Assembly: GCF_021129305.1 (NCBI RefSeq)
Contig: NZ_JAJOMB010000004.1
Coordinates: 124,001-188,000 of the forward strand
Length of the DNA stretch: 64,000 bases
Direction: 5' to 3'
DNA from: Kineosporia babensis
GTDB taxonomy: Bacteria; Actinomycetota; Actinomycetes; Actinomycetales; Kineosporiaceae
Shown: piece by piece, positions 1-10,061 of the stretch
How the letters are laid out: the number at the start of each line of letters is the position of its first letter
Position numbering within the stretch: position 1 is the first letter of the stretch
Notes under the pieces: generated by a model
Seen by the model: only the letters and a program-made list of their open reading frames with translations
Databases searched by the model: none
What the model was told of the DNA's origin: nothing
Position numbers and translations under genes: made by a program

Positions 1-1
1 C

Positions 2-1129
2 CTGGCCTGGGACCAGGACGGCACCGCCTACGTCACCTTCTCCGGGCTGCTGCTGGAGGGCCCGGATCTGGGCAAGCACCTCGGGATCCAGCAGGTGCGG
101 GTCGACCTCGAGACCGGCAAGCTGCTCGAGGAACCGCGCTCGATCTGGTCCGGCAGCGGGCTGATGTTCCCCGAGGCGCCGCACCTGTATCGGCGCGGGC
201 AGTATTGGTATCTGCTGATCGCCGAGGGCGGCACCGAGCGTGGCCATGGCGTGTCGATCGCCCGCGGCCCCTCCCCCGAGGGGCCGTTCGAGCCGTGCCC
301 GGCCAACCCGTTCCTGACCGCGCGCAGCACCACCCGGCCGATCCAGAACACCGGCCACGGCGATCTGATCGAGGGCCCGGACGGGCAGACGCTGCTGGTC
401 CTGCTCGGGGTGCGCCCAGGTGGCGGCACCCGGGCCTTCTCCCCGCTGGGCCGGGAAACCTTTGTCACCCGGGTGGAATGGGTGGACGACTGGCCGGTCG
501 CCGAGCCGGTGCAACTGGCCACCCGCCCCTCGATCAGCGACACGGTGAGCTTCGACAACGCTCTGGATCACCGCTGGCTCGCGGTACGGCGGCTGCCGCA
601 GGAGATCGCCGCGGTCGCTGACGGCGAGCTGCGGATCACGGCCGACGGATCAACGATGGACGATCTGCGCCCGGCTTTCGTGGGACGGCGGCAGCTGACG
701 ATCGCGGTCGAGTCCCGCACCACGGCCGACGTCTCGAACGGCACCGGCGGTCTGGCCGTGCGCTACGACGAGGACCACCACTACGAGATCGAGGCCACCA
801 CCCTAGGCGGGAGCACCCAGGTGGTGGCCCGGGCCACCATCCCCGGCCTGCGCCAGGAATGGCGGGGAGAACTCCCGGCCGGCCCGGTCACCCTGCACCT
901 GGACGCCCGGCGGCCCTCCAGCGCCGAGTTCGGCACGGAAATGATGACCAGCGACCACGTGGAGCTGTGGGCCGAGGCCGACGGTCAGGAAGTGCGCCTG
1001 GCCCGGGTCGACGGCCGGTACCTGTCGGCCGAGACCGCTGCCTCGTTCACCGGCCGGGTGATCGGCCTGTACGCCACCGAAGGCACCGTCAGCTTCCGCG
1101 GCTTCGAGGCTTCCGGCTCCGATTCCTGA
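2..1129 (+). CDS. Glycoside hydrolase family 43 protein (beta-xylosidase/arabinofuranosidase type), 5' truncated by window edge
   Basis: The frame is open from the left edge, so the N-terminus with the catalytic base is missing. The visible part starts inside the five-bladed propeller (WDQDGTAYVTFSG, a typical GH43 blade). It continues through FPEAPHLY, with the probable general acid Glu, then WYLLIAEGGT and the GHGDLIEGPDG signature. The last ~190 residues form a second beta-sandwich domain like those C-terminal to GH43_11/12 xylosidases. GH43 enzymes cleave terminal xylose or arabinose from oligosaccharides. The next two genes encode an MFS transporter and a GH2 enzyme on the same strand, suggesting one plant-oligosaccharide uptake and hydrolysis operon. 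No signal peptide can be judged. The family is secure; the exact sugar is not. Confidence 0.85.
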   Translation: MAWDQDGTAYVTFSGLLLEGPDLGKHLGIQQVRVDLETGKLLEEPRSIWSGSGLMFPEAPHLYRRGQYWYLLIAEGGTERGHGVSIARGPSPEGPFEPCPANPFLTARSTTRPIQNTGHGDLIEGPDGQTLLVLLGVRPGGGTRAFSPLGRETFVTRVEWVDDWPVAEPVQLATRPSISDTVSFDNALDHRWLAVRRLPQEIAAVADGELRITADGSTMDDLRPAFVGRRQLTIAVESRTTADVSNGTGGLAVRYDEDHHYEIEATTLGGSTQVVARATIPGLRQEWRGELPAGPVTLHLDARRPSSAEFGTEMMTSDHVELWAEADGQEVRLARVDGRYLSAETAASFTGRVIGLYATEGTVSFRGFEASGSDS

Positions 1130-1198
1130 ACTTCCCCAACCGGTTCCGGCGGCCTGCCGCCGGAACCACTCTTCCACGGATAACCAAAGAAGGTTGCC

Positions 1199-2503
1199 AT
1201 GAGTGCCATTCCGGCGGTTCCCCAGGAACCCGAAGCTCTGAAGATCCCGGACGACATCGCCCCGGACACCCGGACCGTCCCCTCCCGCACCACGCTCGTC
1301 CGCTTCGGCGCCGGTTTCCTGTTCTTCGGCATCTGCTGGGCCATCGGCCTGGCCATGGTTGCCAATGTACTTCTCCCCCAGCGACTCACCGACATCGGCG
1401 TGTCCTCCCCCGACGCCTGGTTCGGCACCATCAACTCGGTGACCGCGGTGGTCTCCCTGGTCGCCAACCTGGTGTTCGGCAACCTCTCCGACCGCAGCCG
1501 TTCGCGCTTCGGCCGGCGCAGCCCCTGGCTGCTGTTCGGCGGCCTGATCGGCGGGGTCTCGCTGTTCGCGGTCGGCGTGCTGAGCAGCCCGGTCGCGATC
1601 ATGGTCATGTACTGCGTCACCATGGTCGGCCTGAACATGATGCTCGCCCCGGCCCTGGCCGTGATCGCCGACCGGGTCCCGGCCGGCGTGCGCGGCACCA
1701 TGTCGGCGTTCTTCGGCGGTGGCGCCACCATCGGCTACCCGCTCGGCGCCCTGGTCGGCGCGGCCTTCATCACCCAAACCCTCTCCGGATTCACCCTGGG
1801 GGCCGTCCTGATGGGGCTGGCCGGCGTCCTCACTTTGCTCGTCTGGCCCCGTGAGCGCTCCGCCGCGGACGCCCCCGCGGTCGCCGGTGGCCTGAAGGAT
1901 CTGCTGGCCTCGTTCCGGCCACCCGCTCCCAAGAGCGCGCCGGACTTCTACAAGGCGTTCGTGGGCCGGCTGTTCATGCTGATCAGCTACCAGATGATCG
2001 CGGCCTACCAGTTGTACATCGTGCAGAACTACGTCGGGCAGTCGAAGGTGGAGTCGGCCGCCACGATCTCCACCATGTCGCTGATCACCCTGGTGGTCGG
2101 CCTGATCGCCTCGCTCGGCTCCGGCCCGGTCTCCGACCGGATCGGGCGCCGCAAGGTTCCCGCCGTGGCCGCGGCCGGCCTGTTCGCCGTCGGGGTGGCG
2201 ATGCCGTGGATCTTCCCGTCCACCACCGGCATGTTCCTGTACGCCGCGATCGCCGGGTTCGGCTACGGCGTCTTCGGGGCCGTGGACCAGGCGATCAACG
2301 TGGACGTGCTGCCCAGCCCGGAGGAAGCGGGCAAGGACCTGGGCGTGCTCAACCTGGCCACTACGCTCGGGCAGACCATCGGCCCGATCATCACCTCCAC
2401 GGTGGCGGTCTCCACCGGCTCCTACGGCCTGATCTTCCCGATCTCGATCGCGATGGCCTTCCTCGGGGCGATCGCCATCCTGCGGATCGACTCGATCCGC
2501 TGA
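1199..2503 (+). CDS. MFS transporter, probable sugar/glycoside uptake
   Basis: 434 residues with about 12 hydrophobic segments and a cytoplasmic N-terminus of ~35 residues. The loop after TM2 carries the MFS motif as GNLSDRSRSRFGRRSPW, and the symmetric C-half loop has GPVSDRIGRRK. The DRSRSRFGRR loop recalls glycoside:cation symporter-like and SLC45-like carriers. ATG follows an AAGAAGG ribosome site at about 1188. It sits 69 bp after the GH43 gene and 33 bp before the GH2 gene, so import of a xyloside or galactoside for intracellular hydrolysis is the likely role. Substrate is inferred from context only. Confidence 0.85.
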   Translation: MSAIPAVPQEPEALKIPDDIAPDTRTVPSRTTLVRFGAGFLFFGICWAIGLAMVANVLLPQRLTDIGVSSPDAWFGTINSVTAVVSLVANLVFGNLSDRSRSRFGRRSPWLLFGGLIGGVSLFAVGVLSSPVAIMVMYCVTMVGLNMMLAPALAVIADRVPAGVRGTMSAFFGGGATIGYPLGALVGAAFITQTLSGFTLGAVLMGLAGVLTLLVWPRERSAADAPAVAGGLKDLLASFRPPAPKSAPDFYKAFVGRLFMLISYQMIAAYQLYIVQNYVGQSKVESAATISTMSLITLVVGLIASLGSGPVSDRIGRRKVPAVAAAGLFAVGVAMPWIFPSTTGMFLYAAIAGFGYGVFGAVDQAINVDVLPSPEEAGKDLGVLNLATTLGQTIGPIITSTVAVSTGSYGLIFPISIAMAFLGAIAILRIDSIR

Positions 2504-2536
2504 TCCACCCGTTCGATCCAGAAAGCGAGCACTCCC

Positions 2537-4972
2537 GTGGCTGTCATCCCTTTCAACACCGGGTGGACCTACCGGCGGCCGATGGGACCGTTCGCCGCGG
2601 TCGGTGAACCGGCTCCGGAAAAGCCGGTTCACCTGCCGCACGACGCCCTGCGCGACGAGCAGCGCCACGCCGACGCCCCGGCCAAGGGGGCACAGGCCTA
2701 CTACCCGCACGGTGCCTTTACTTACTTGAAGACGTTTGTGGTCCCCGCGGAATGGGAGGGCCAGATCGTTCGGCTGGAGATCGAGGGCGCCTACCGGCGC
2801 GCGCAGGTCTTTCTCAACGACGAGTTCGCCGGTAACCGGGCCGACGGCTACGCGAGGTTCTTCGTGGATCTCACGCCGTACCTGAAGTTCGGCGCCGAGA
2901 ACGTGCTGCGGATCGAGACCCGGGCCGGTGAGGACTCGCGCTGGTACTCCGGCGCCGGGCTGCACCGGCCGATCCGGCTGCACCTCGACCGGCCGGTGCA
3001 CGTCGGGCCGGACGGCGTGCAGATCGACACCGTGCGGATCGAGCCCGACCAGGCCGTCGTGGAGGTGCGCACCCAGGTACTCAACGCCGGGATCAACACC
3101 CGCACCACCCGCGTCCATACGCAGATCTTCGCTCCTGACGGCGCTGTGCTCGACCAGCTCGGCACCCCCTCGACCCTGGCCGGCGGCGAGCAGGCCGTTG
3201 TCCGGCAGCGCTTCTACCTGCCCGAGCCCGCCCTCTGGTCTCCCGGCTCCCCGGCCCTGCACCGGGCTCAGGTCGTCCTTGACGACGAAGATGCGCCAAG
3301 CGACGTCTCGTTCGGGATCCGGACCGTCACCGTGGACCCGCGAAAAGGCCTGCGGATCAACGGCGAACCAGTGCTGCTGCGCGGGGCGTGCATCCACAGC
3401 GACAATGGGCCGCTCGGCGCCGCAGCGGTGGGCCGGGCCGACGAACGCCGGATCGAACTGCTCCAGGCCGCCGGGTTCAACGCCGTCCGGGCCGCGCACA
3501 ACCCGCTGTCCAAAGCCACCCTGGATGCCTGCGACCGGCTCGGCATGCTGGTCATGGACGAGGCTTTCGACATGTGGACGCGGTTCAAGACCCCCTACGA
3601 CTACGCCGCCGAGTTCCCGCAGTGGCACCTGGAGGACCTCTCGGCGCTGGTGGCCAAGGACCGTAACCACCCCAGCGTGATCATGTACTCGATCGGCAAC
3701 GAGATCATCGAGACCGGTACCCCGCACGGAGCCCGCTGGGCCCGCCGACTGGCCGAACACGTCCGTACGCTCGATCCCACCCGGCCGGTCACCAACGGCG
3801 TGAACGCCCTGCTCGCGATCATCGACGAAATGCCCGCAGCGCTGGAGGAAGTGGGCGGCGGCCTGAACGAGCTGATGGCCGGCGGCGACTTCTTCAGCTC
3901 GATCAGCACCAGCCGGATCGCCTCGGACCGGATCGAGGAGTCCAGCGCCGCCCTGGACGTGCTGGGCCTGAACTACGCCGAGGGCCGCTACGCGCCCGAT
4001 GCCCAGGCCTACCCGCACCGGGTGATCGTCGGCTCGGAGACCTTCCCCTCGCAGATCGGCCGGCTGTGGCCGATGATCGTCCAGAACCCGAACGTGATCG
4101 GCGATTTCACCTGGACCGGCTGGGACTACCTGGGTGAGGTGGGGATCGGCTCCACCGCCTACGACGGTGAACCCACCAGCCTGGAGCGGGAGTTCCCGTT
4201 CCTGACCGCCTGGTCCGGCGACCTGGACATCACCGGCTGGCGGCGTCCGGTGTCGTACTACCGCGAGATCGTTTTCGGGCTGCGGTCCGAGCCGTACATC
4301 GCGGTGCAGCGCCCGGCCCACCACGGCCGCACCATCACCCACCAGTCACCCTGGGCCTGGAGCGATGCGGTTTCCTCCTGGAGCTGGCCCGGTTTCGAGG
4401 ACCGACCGGTGGTGGTCGAGGTGTACGCCGATGCTGACGAAGTGGCTCTGCTGCTCGACGGGACCGAGATCGGGCGGGCGCCGGTGGGCACGACGCGCCC
4501 CTACCAGGCCGACATCCCCGCGGTGTACCGTCCGGGCGAACTCGTGGCGGTTGCCTACCGGAATGGTTCCGAAGCTGGGCGAACCTGCCTGAGCACAGCC
4601 GGAACGCCGCAGTTGCAGGTCACCTCCGACCGCTCACACCTGAAGGCCGACGATCACGACCTGGCCTTCCTGACCATCGAACTACGAGACGAGAACGGCA
4701 TCCTGGTTCCGGCCGATGATCGTGAGGTCACGGTTGCGGTGTCCGGTTCGGGTGTGCTGGCCGGCCTGTGCAGTGCACAGCCCCGAACAGAGGAGCGCTT
4801 CGACTCCGGATCCTGGCGCACTTTCGACGGGCGGGCCCTGGCCGTCGTCCGGCCGACCGCGACCGGGAGTGTTTCCGTCGTGGTCACCTCGGCCGGGCTG
4901 CCCGAGGTGACCGTTGTTCTCCAGGTGGGGCCGGCGAGGGATGGCGCATGGCCGGAACATGTCCGGGTCTGA
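2537..4972 (+). CDS. Glycoside hydrolase family 2 protein (beta-galactosidase-like)
   Basis: 811 residues with no signal peptide, so probably cytosolic. Domain order is a sugar-binding jelly roll (about 1-170, with YYPHGAFTYLKTF and GAYRRAQVFLND), an immunoglobulin-like domain (170-280), a TIM barrel (280-570) and C-terminal beta domains (620-800) like those of the 800-residue GH2 subgroup. The acid/base is Glu389 in SIGNEII and the nucleophile Glu501 in VGSETFP, at the usual spacing. The start codon is GTG. Retaining GH2 enzymes cleave beta-galactosides, glucuronides, mannosides or related glycosides; the exact specificity cannot be read here. It is the last gene of the GH43-MFS-GH2 set. Confidence 0.9.
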   Translation: MAVIPFNTGWTYRRPMGPFAAVGEPAPEKPVHLPHDALRDEQRHADAPAKGAQAYYPHGAFTYLKTFVVPAEWEGQIVRLEIEGAYRRAQVFLNDEFAGNRADGYARFFVDLTPYLKFGAENVLRIETRAGEDSRWYSGAGLHRPIRLHLDRPVHVGPDGVQIDTVRIEPDQAVVEVRTQVLNAGINTRTTRVHTQIFAPDGAVLDQLGTPSTLAGGEQAVVRQRFYLPEPALWSPGSPALHRAQVVLDDEDAPSDVSFGIRTVTVDPRKGLRINGEPVLLRGACIHSDNGPLGAAAVGRADERRIELLQAAGFNAVRAAHNPLSKATLDACDRLGMLVMDEAFDMWTRFKTPYDYAAEFPQWHLEDLSALVAKDRNHPSVIMYSIGNEIIETGTPHGARWARRLAEHVRTLDPTRPVTNGVNALLAIIDEMPAALEEVGGGLNELMAGGDFFSSISTSRIASDRIEESSAALDVLGLNYAEGRYAPDAQAYPHRVIVGSETFPSQIGRLWPMIVQNPNVIGDFTWTGWDYLGEVGIGSTAYDGEPTSLEREFPFLTAWSGDLDITGWRRPVSYYREIVFGLRSEPYIAVQRPAHHGRTITHQSPWAWSDAVSSWSWPGFEDRPVVVEVYADADEVALLLDGTEIGRAPVGTTRPYQADIPAVYRPGELVAVAYRNGSEAGRTCLSTAGTPQLQVTSDRSHLKADDHDLAFLTIELRDENGILVPADDREVTVAVSGSGVLAGLCSAQPRTEERFDSGSWRTFDGRALAVVRPTATGSVSVVVTSAGLPEVTVVLQVGPARDGAWPEHVRV

Positions 4973-5073
4973 GGTTCCAGGGCACGGAATGACGACGCAG
5001 TTCGCCGGGTTCAGGATCTCTAGGCGGCCCCCAGGCCGTTGGATTCCGCTCGAGGTGAGGAGATGCCAGGTCG

Positions 5074-6087
5074 ATGCTCGGGCTGTCCCTGCTGGATCGC
5101 TCCCGCACCCGCGCCGGGTACGCCGAGGGCGACGCACTCGTCCACTCGGTCGAGCGCGCGCAGAGGGCCGAGCAGTCCGGATACCGACGGTTCTGGGTAG
5201 CCGAGCACCACGCGGTACCCGGGATCGCCTCCGGAGCACCGGGCGTGCTCCTGGCCGCGATCGGGGCCCGGACCAGCACGATCCGGATCGGATCGGGCGG
5301 CGTCATGCTGCCCAACCATCAGCCGCTGGTCGTCGCCGAGCAGTGGCTGATGCTGGCCGCACTCTTTCCTGGCCGGGTCGATCTGGGCCTGGGCCGCTCG
5401 CTGGGATTCACCGCCCCCGTGCGCCGTGCTCTGCGGCAGGAAGCCGGCACCGACACCTTCGCGGCCGACATCACCGAGACGCTCGCCTACCTACGCGGCA
5501 CCGCCGACATCACGGCCCACCCGATCGCCCGGGAACCGATCCCCGTCTTCGTCCTGGCCACCGGCGCCGGGATCGGCATCGCCGCGTCCCTCGGGCTGCC
5601 CGTCGTGATCGGCGGACCGATCCTGGCCAGCCCCGAACTGGAGACCCTGCTCGCGTCCTACCGGAGCCAATTCCGCGGCGACGCAGGCCCATCCATCATC
5701 ATCTCCAGTGAAGTCCTGATCGCCGACACCCAGGAACAAGCCCGCGAACTGGCTCTGCCGGAGGCCTGGGCAATGGCCCGCTCGCGACAGACCGGCCTGT
5801 TCCCGGCCCTGGAACCCGTCTCCGCGATCAGGTCTCAGCCGATGAGCGGGCGGCTGGCCGAGCGGGTGGAATCTCACCGGACCGGAATGATCTGGGGAAC
5901 CCGGCGGTCCGTGGCCGAGCAGCTCGAGCAACTGGCCGAGCGCACCGGCGCTCACGAGCTCCTGGCCTCCGGCGCAACCTTCGACCGGGACGCCCTGCAC
6001 GCCTCGGACGCCGAACTCGCCTCTCTGTTGGTACCCGCATCGGCTGCCTCGGGAAGGCCGGCTCGACCGGGGATCTCAACGCAGTAG
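5074..6087 (+). CDS. LLM class flavin-dependent oxidoreductase (MsnO8-like)
   Basis: 337 residues with the bacterial-luciferase fold. Family motifs are RFWVAEHH near residue 45, RIGSGGVMLPNH (about 83-94) and GLGRSLG. This matches the MsnO8 subfamily of FMN-dependent monooxygenases. The start is set by a strong GAGGTGAGGAG ribosome site at 5052-5062. A shorter open frame beginning upstream at 4914 lacks such a site. The gene is monocistronic and converges with the flavodoxin gene, overlapping its 3' end by 12 bp. The substrate is unknown. Confidence 0.85.
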   Translation: MLGLSLLDRSRTRAGYAEGDALVHSVERAQRAEQSGYRRFWVAEHHAVPGIASGAPGVLLAAIGARTSTIRIGSGGVMLPNHQPLVVAEQWLMLAALFPGRVDLGLGRSLGFTAPVRRALRQEAGTDTFAADITETLAYLRGTADITAHPIAREPIPVFVLATGAGIGIAASLGLPVVIGGPILASPELETLLASYRSQFRGDAGPSIIISSEVLIADTQEQARELALPEAWAMARSRQTGLFPALEPVSAIRSQPMSGRLAERVESHRTGMIWGTRRSVAEQLEQLAERTGAHELLASGATFDRDALHASDAELASLLVPASAASGRPARPGISTQ

Positions 6088-6731
6088 CCCGATGCCGGTG
6101 AGCCAGTCCTCGACCTCTCCAGCCGCGTCGGCCACCGTCTCGCCCCGCACGGCCAGACCGTCATTGACCTGCGCACCGGGCAGCGCCTCCCGGTAGTCGG
6201 AGTCGATCCCGCTCATCCCGCTGACGGCATAGGTGACGAACGGGAAGATCGACCTCCCGTCCAGGCCGACGCTCTCGATGAAGGTCTGCATGATCATCGG
6301 CGCCCGCGTTCCCCAGACCGGGCTGCCGATCAGCACGGCGTCGTACCCGCTGACCTCGGGCAGCGCCTCGGCGATCTCCGGCCGGGCATCCTCGTCCTGT
6401 TCCTGGGAGTTGCGTTGCACCGTGGGCTCGTACGCCTCGGGATAGGGATCAGCGGCCTCGATCCGGTACACGTCGCACTCGATGCGCTCAGTGATCAGGT
6501 TGGCCAGGACCTCGGTGTTGCCGACCTCGAGAACCCTTCGGCCGCCGTTGTAGTAGTTCTCCCCGGCTCGGGAAAGTACACGAGCAGGACGTTCACACCG
6601 GCCGTCGCCGTAGTCGGGCTCGTGGTTGCCTGGGCTTGCGGCGACTCGTCGCTGGAGCAGGCGGAGGCGGTCAGGGCGGCGCCGGCCAGACCGGCCTGCA
6701 GCAGCAGCCGTCGGGGCAGGGAGGAGGTCAT
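6076..6731 (-). pseudogene. Flavodoxin-domain lipoprotein, interrupted by a single-base frameshift
   Basis: Read leftward from ATG at 6731, the product begins [20 protein letters not shown] then TASACSS, a lipoprotein signal with lipobox Cys. It enters a flavodoxin fold at NVLLVYF. The frame then breaks near 6569-6578: one missing base in the run reading TTTCCC would restore SRAGENYYNGG followed by NTEVLANLI and join the second frame. That frame carries YDAVLIGSPVWGTRAP and ends at 6076. Such proteins are FMN-binding flavodoxins anchored outside the membrane. The start overlaps the stop of the MFS exporter (ATGA), so it is the third gene of an aldo/keto reductase-exporter-flavodoxin operon. 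The break may be a real mutation or a sequencing error. Confidence 0.8.
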
Positions 6732-8173
6732 GCCGACGCTCCTTCGGTGGTAGGGCGATTTCGGGGCTTGGTGCGCAGAGCGAGGCTGAGAACGGCAGCG
6801 GCAGCGACCATTACGGCGACGGCGCTGAGGCTGATGCGCAGACCGGCCAGGAAGGTGGACGCCGAGCCGATGACGGCACCGATGACCGCCACCCCGAGCG
6901 AGCCTCCGACCTGCCGGGCCGTGTTGAGCACACCGCTGGCCGTTCCGGCCTGCGCGGCCGGGACCGCATCGAGAATCAGGGAAGTCAGGGGTGGAACGGT
7001 CGCCGCACCACCCACGCCGACGGGAACCATCAGGGCCGCCACGGCCCAGACCGGAAGGTCTGCTGGTGCTGCGGCCAGGCCTGCCAGCCCCGCCGCCATC
7101 AGCAGCTGACCGCCGATGATCGGCACGTGCGGTCCGTAGCGCCTCGCGAGCCGGGCCGCGGCCGGGTTCAGGATGGCCACCAGGGCGGTCATCGGCAGGA
7201 ACAGCAGCCCGGTCTGCAGGGGCGATGCGCCGCGCTGTTGCTGGAAGTACAGGGACTGCACGAACACGACCCCATAGAAGCCGGCCATCCCGACGAATCC
7301 CACCACCAGGGCGATGGCGACGGAACGAGACCGGAACACCTCCGGCGCCACCATCGGATGAGTGCCCCGGGCCTGGGCGAGGGCGAACCCAGCGAACCCG
7401 ATCAGCAGGAGCAGGGCGGAAGAGATGATCGGCGGGCTGGTGTACCCGAGCTCGGCGCCCTCGATGATGGTGAAGGTCAGCCCGGTCAGGGCCAGGATCG
7501 CGCAGACCTGGCCGACGGGGTCGAACGGATGGGCCCGCTGTTCGGACGGCGCCACCCGGGTGAGCAGGAACAGGCCCAGCAGACCGACCGGCAGGTTGAT
7601 GTGGAAGATCAGCCGCCAGTCCAGGCCGGTCAGGAGGCCGCCCAGCACCGGGCCAGCCGCTGCGGCGACCGAACCTCCCAGCGCCCAGTACGCGATCGCC
7701 CGGGACCGGGCGTCGGCCTCGTGATAGGCCTCCCGGATCAGGGCCAGAGCGGTCGGCGTGATCAGCGCCGCGCCGACTCCCTGCGCCACTCTCGCCCCGA
7801 TCAGCAGGCCGAGGCCGGGCGCAAAGCCGCAGGCGGCCGAGGCCAGCACGAACACCAGCAGTCCGAACCCGTAGGAGCGCCTGGCCCCGATCCGGTCCGA
7901 CAGCGTCCCAGCGAACAGCAGCAAGGCAGAGAAGGCCAGCGTGTACCCGGTCACCACCCACTGCAGACCGGACAGGCCGCCACCGAGATCCCGGCCGATC
8001 TCCGGCAGGGCCAGGTTGACGATCTGGGCATCCAGCGAGACGACGAAGAAACCGAGCATCGCCACCGCGAGCGCTGCACCCCGTCGGCCGGCGCTCACGG
8101 TTGCCTGCGGGCGTTCCTGGATGGCGTCTTTCCGCACGTCTCTTCCCGCCAGGTGTTCGAGGTCGGAGCTCAC
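6728..8173 (-). CDS. MFS transporter, DHA2 (EmrB/QacA-like) drug exporter family
   Basis: 481 residues with about 14 hydrophobic segments. Motif A is visible as [16 protein letters not shown], and motif C (the antiporter motif) as [10 protein letters not shown] in TM5. N-terminal [13 protein letters not shown] is typical of DHA2 proton-driven drug antiporters. It starts at GTG in a GTGA overlap with the upstream aldo/keto reductase, and its stop overlaps the flavodoxin ATG. The operon layout suggests export or detoxification of a reactive carbonyl or quinone-like compound, which is inference. Confidence 0.88.
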   Translation of the reverse strand: MSSDLEHLAGRDVRKDAIQERPQATVSAGRRGAALAVAMLGFFVVSLDAQIVNLALPEIGRDLGGGLSGLQWVVTGYTLAFSALLLFAGTLSDRIGARRSYGFGLLVFVLASAACGFAPGLGLLIGARVAQGVGAALITPTALALIREAYHEADARSRAIAYWALGGSVAAAAGPVLGGLLTGLDWRLIFHINLPVGLLGLFLLTRVAPSEQRAHPFDPVGQVCAILALTGLTFTIIEGAELGYTSPPIISSALLLLIGFAGFALAQARGTHPMVAPEVFRSRSVAIALVVGFVGMAGFYGVVFVQSLYFQQQRGASPLQTGLLFLPMTALVAILNPAAARLARRYGPHVPIIGGQLLMAAGLAGLAAAPADLPVWAVAALMVPVGVGGAATVPPLTSLILDAVPAAQAGTASGVLNTARQVGGSLGVAVIGAVIGSASTFLAGLRISLSAVAVMVAAAAVLSLALRTKPRNRPTTEGASA

Positions 8174-9030
8174 TCGTGGATACGCCGCGAACCCAGAGCG
8201 CTGACCATGGCCGGATCGCGATGGTCGAAGAACAGCGAGGCCCCGGTGTCCAGCGCCGCGATGCGGATCAGCTCATCGGCCGAGAGGGTGAAACCGAAGA
8301 TGTCGAGGTTCTCGGCCATCCGCTCGGGGCGCACCGACTTAGGGATGACGACGATGCCCCGCTGGGTCAGCCAACGCAGCACCACCTGGCCGACCGAGCG
8401 GCCGTGCTCGGCCGCGATGTCACTCAGGACCGGGTCGGTGAACAGGTTGTTGCGGCCCTCGGCGAACCCGCCCCAGGACTGGTGCTGTACACCCAGCCCG
8501 GCCATCACGTCCTGATCGGTCTGACGCTGGAAGTAGGGGTGCGTCTCGATCTGGTTGACGGCCGGGGTGAAGCCGGTGCGCTCGGCCAGGTCGACCAGCC
8601 GGTCGGAGTGGAAGTTCGAGACCCCGGCCGAGCGCACCCGTCCTTCCTCGGTGAGCGAGCGCAGAGTCCGCCAGGAACCGTAGTAGTCGCCGTACGGCTG
8701 ATGGATCAGGTACAAGTCGACGTAATCCAGGCCCAGGCGCTGCAGCGAGGCGTCGACCGCGGCCCGGGTCGGCTCCTCGCCGGCGTCCTGGACCCACAGC
8801 TTGGTGGTGACGAAGAGGTCGTCACGGGCGATGCCGCTGGCGGCGATGGCCCGGCCGACCGCCTCCTCGTTGCCGTAGGAGGCTGCGGTGTCGAGGTGCC
8901 GGTACCCGGCGGCGAGCGCCTCGCTGACCGCCTTCTCGGTCTGCTCGGCGGGAATCTGGAACACGCCGAAGCCGACGATCGGCATCTGCTGGCCGTTGTT
9001 GAGCTTTACGGCCGGAATCGTGACGGACAT
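8170..9030 (-). CDS. Aldo/keto reductase
   Basis: 286 residues, the standard length for this (beta/alpha)8 NADPH-dependent family. The full catalytic tetrad is present: Asp47 and Tyr52 ([14 protein letters not shown]), Lys77 (TTKLW) and His110 (YLIHQP). The NADPH-binding [13 protein letters not shown] stretch is near the C-terminus. It resembles 2,5-diketo-D-gluconate reductase-type AKR5 enzymes. First gene of a leftward three-gene operon, divergent from the MmyB-type regulator at 9177, which is a candidate regulator. No physiological substrate can be assigned. Confidence 0.92.
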   Translation of the reverse strand: MSVTIPAVKLNNGQQMPIVGFGVFQIPAEQTEKAVSEALAAGYRHLDTAASYGNEEAVGRAIAASGIARDDLFVTTKLWVQDAGEEPTRAAVDASLQRLGLDYVDLYLIHQPYGDYYGSWRTLRSLTEEGRVRSAGVSNFHSDRLVDLAERTGFTPAVNQIETHPYFQRQTDQDVMAGLGVQHQSWGGFAEGRNNLFTDPVLSDIAAEHGRSVGQVVLRWLTQRGIVVIPKSVRPERMAENLDIFGFTLSADELIRIAALDTGASLFFDHRDPAMVSALGSRRIHE

Positions 9031-9176
9031 GGTGAACCTTCGCGTTTCGGGAGCTGCGCCGAGGCATTCGGCGCCGGCACCAAGAAACGCCTGTTCGCGA
9101 AGCCGTACCAGTGACGCCTTAGCCGGGTAACGCCAGACCCTCCCTGGCCCGCCGTCCGGCCCGTACCGTCGATGGC

Positions 9177-10061
9177 GTGGACAGGCAGGCTGAGGTGCGC
9201 ACCTTTCTCACCACCCGTCGCGAGCGGCTGACACCCGAGCAGGCTGGGGTGCCGCTTCCCGGTGGCCGCCGACGGGTGAAGGGACTGCGGCGGGAAGAGG
9301 TGGCGATGCTGGCGGGGGTGAGCACCGACTACTACACCCGGATCGAACGCGGCAACCTTTCCGGCGCCTCGGAATCGGTCCTCGACTCCCTGGCCCGCGC
9401 CCTGCAGATGGACGAGGCCGAGCGTGTCCACCTTTTCGATCTGGCGGCGATCGCCAACAAATCGGGACGGGCCTCGTCGTCTTCCTCACGATCGCCACGA
9501 GTGCGCGAAGGGGTGCAGCGGATCGTGGACAGCATCTCTGCCCCGGCCTACGCGCGGAACACGCATACGGACATCCTGTACGCGAACCGGCTGTGCCGAG
9601 CGCTGTTCAGCACCGCCTACTCCGATGCCTCGAGCGGCTTCAACTTCGCCCGTTTCCTGTTCTTGGACCCGCGCTCGCGTGAGTACTACGTCCACTGGGA
9701 AACGGTGGCCCGTGATCTGGTCGCGGCACTGCGGGTCGAGGCAGGAAAGAACCCCTACGACCGTGGCCTCAGCGACCTGGTGGGCGAACTGTCCACCCGC
9801 AGCGATGAGTTCCGCACCTGGTGGGCCGCCCACAACGTCAAGCTGCACACCCGCTCGACCAAGAAGATGCATCACCCGGCGGTGGGCGAGATCGAGCTGA
9901 CCGGCGAGGCCCTCGTCCTGCCCGCAGATCCCGGCCTGATCATCGTCACCTACACGGTCGAGCCCAACAGCCCTTCTGAACAGGCGCTCTCCTTCCTGGC
10001 CAGCTGGACGGGCGAACAGCCTCCGGCCGCCCTCAACGACATGCGGCCAGAAGCTGGTTGA
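9177..10061 (+). CDS. Helix-turn-helix transcriptional regulator with MmyB-like ligand-binding domain
   Basis: 294 residues. An N-terminal XRE-type HTH spans about residues 5-75, with the [22 protein letters not shown] signature split over helices 2-3. A MmyB-like PAS-related domain follows from about 105 to 270 and includes [20 protein letters not shown]. The family is abundant in actinomycetes and often controls an adjacent divergent oxidoreductase gene; here the aldo/keto reductase starts 146 bp away. The start is GTG at 9177. The 3' end overlaps the convergent SUKH-like gene by 29 bp. Confidence 0.9.
   Translation: MDRQAEVRTFLTTRRERLTPEQAGVPLPGGRRRVKGLRREEVAMLAGVSTDYYTRIERGNLSGASESVLDSLARALQMDEAERVHLFDLAAIANKSGRASSSSSRSPRVREGVQRIVDSISAPAYARNTHTDILYANRLCRALFSTAYSDASSGFNFARFLFLDPRSREYYVHWETVARDLVAALRVEAGKNPYDRGLSDLVGELSTRSDEFRTWWAAHNVKLHTRSTKKMHHPAVGEIELTGEALVLPADPGLIIVTYTVEPNSPSEQALSFLASWTGEQPPAALNDMRPEAG

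Noticed and set aside
803-4342. A 1179-codon open frame on the minus strand opposite the MFS/GH2 genes
   Set aside because: Low-complexity Gly/Arg/Asp-rich translation without domains; it mirrors the GH2 gene, which has full catalytic motifs on the other strand.
6626-8515. A 629-codon plus-strand open frame
   Set aside because: Antisense shadow of the MFS exporter; composition typical of high-GC antisense frames.
9031-9176. Operator for the MmyB-type regulator (TTCGCG and CGCGAA segments)
   Set aside because: Half-sites are too far apart and too GC-common to support a claim.
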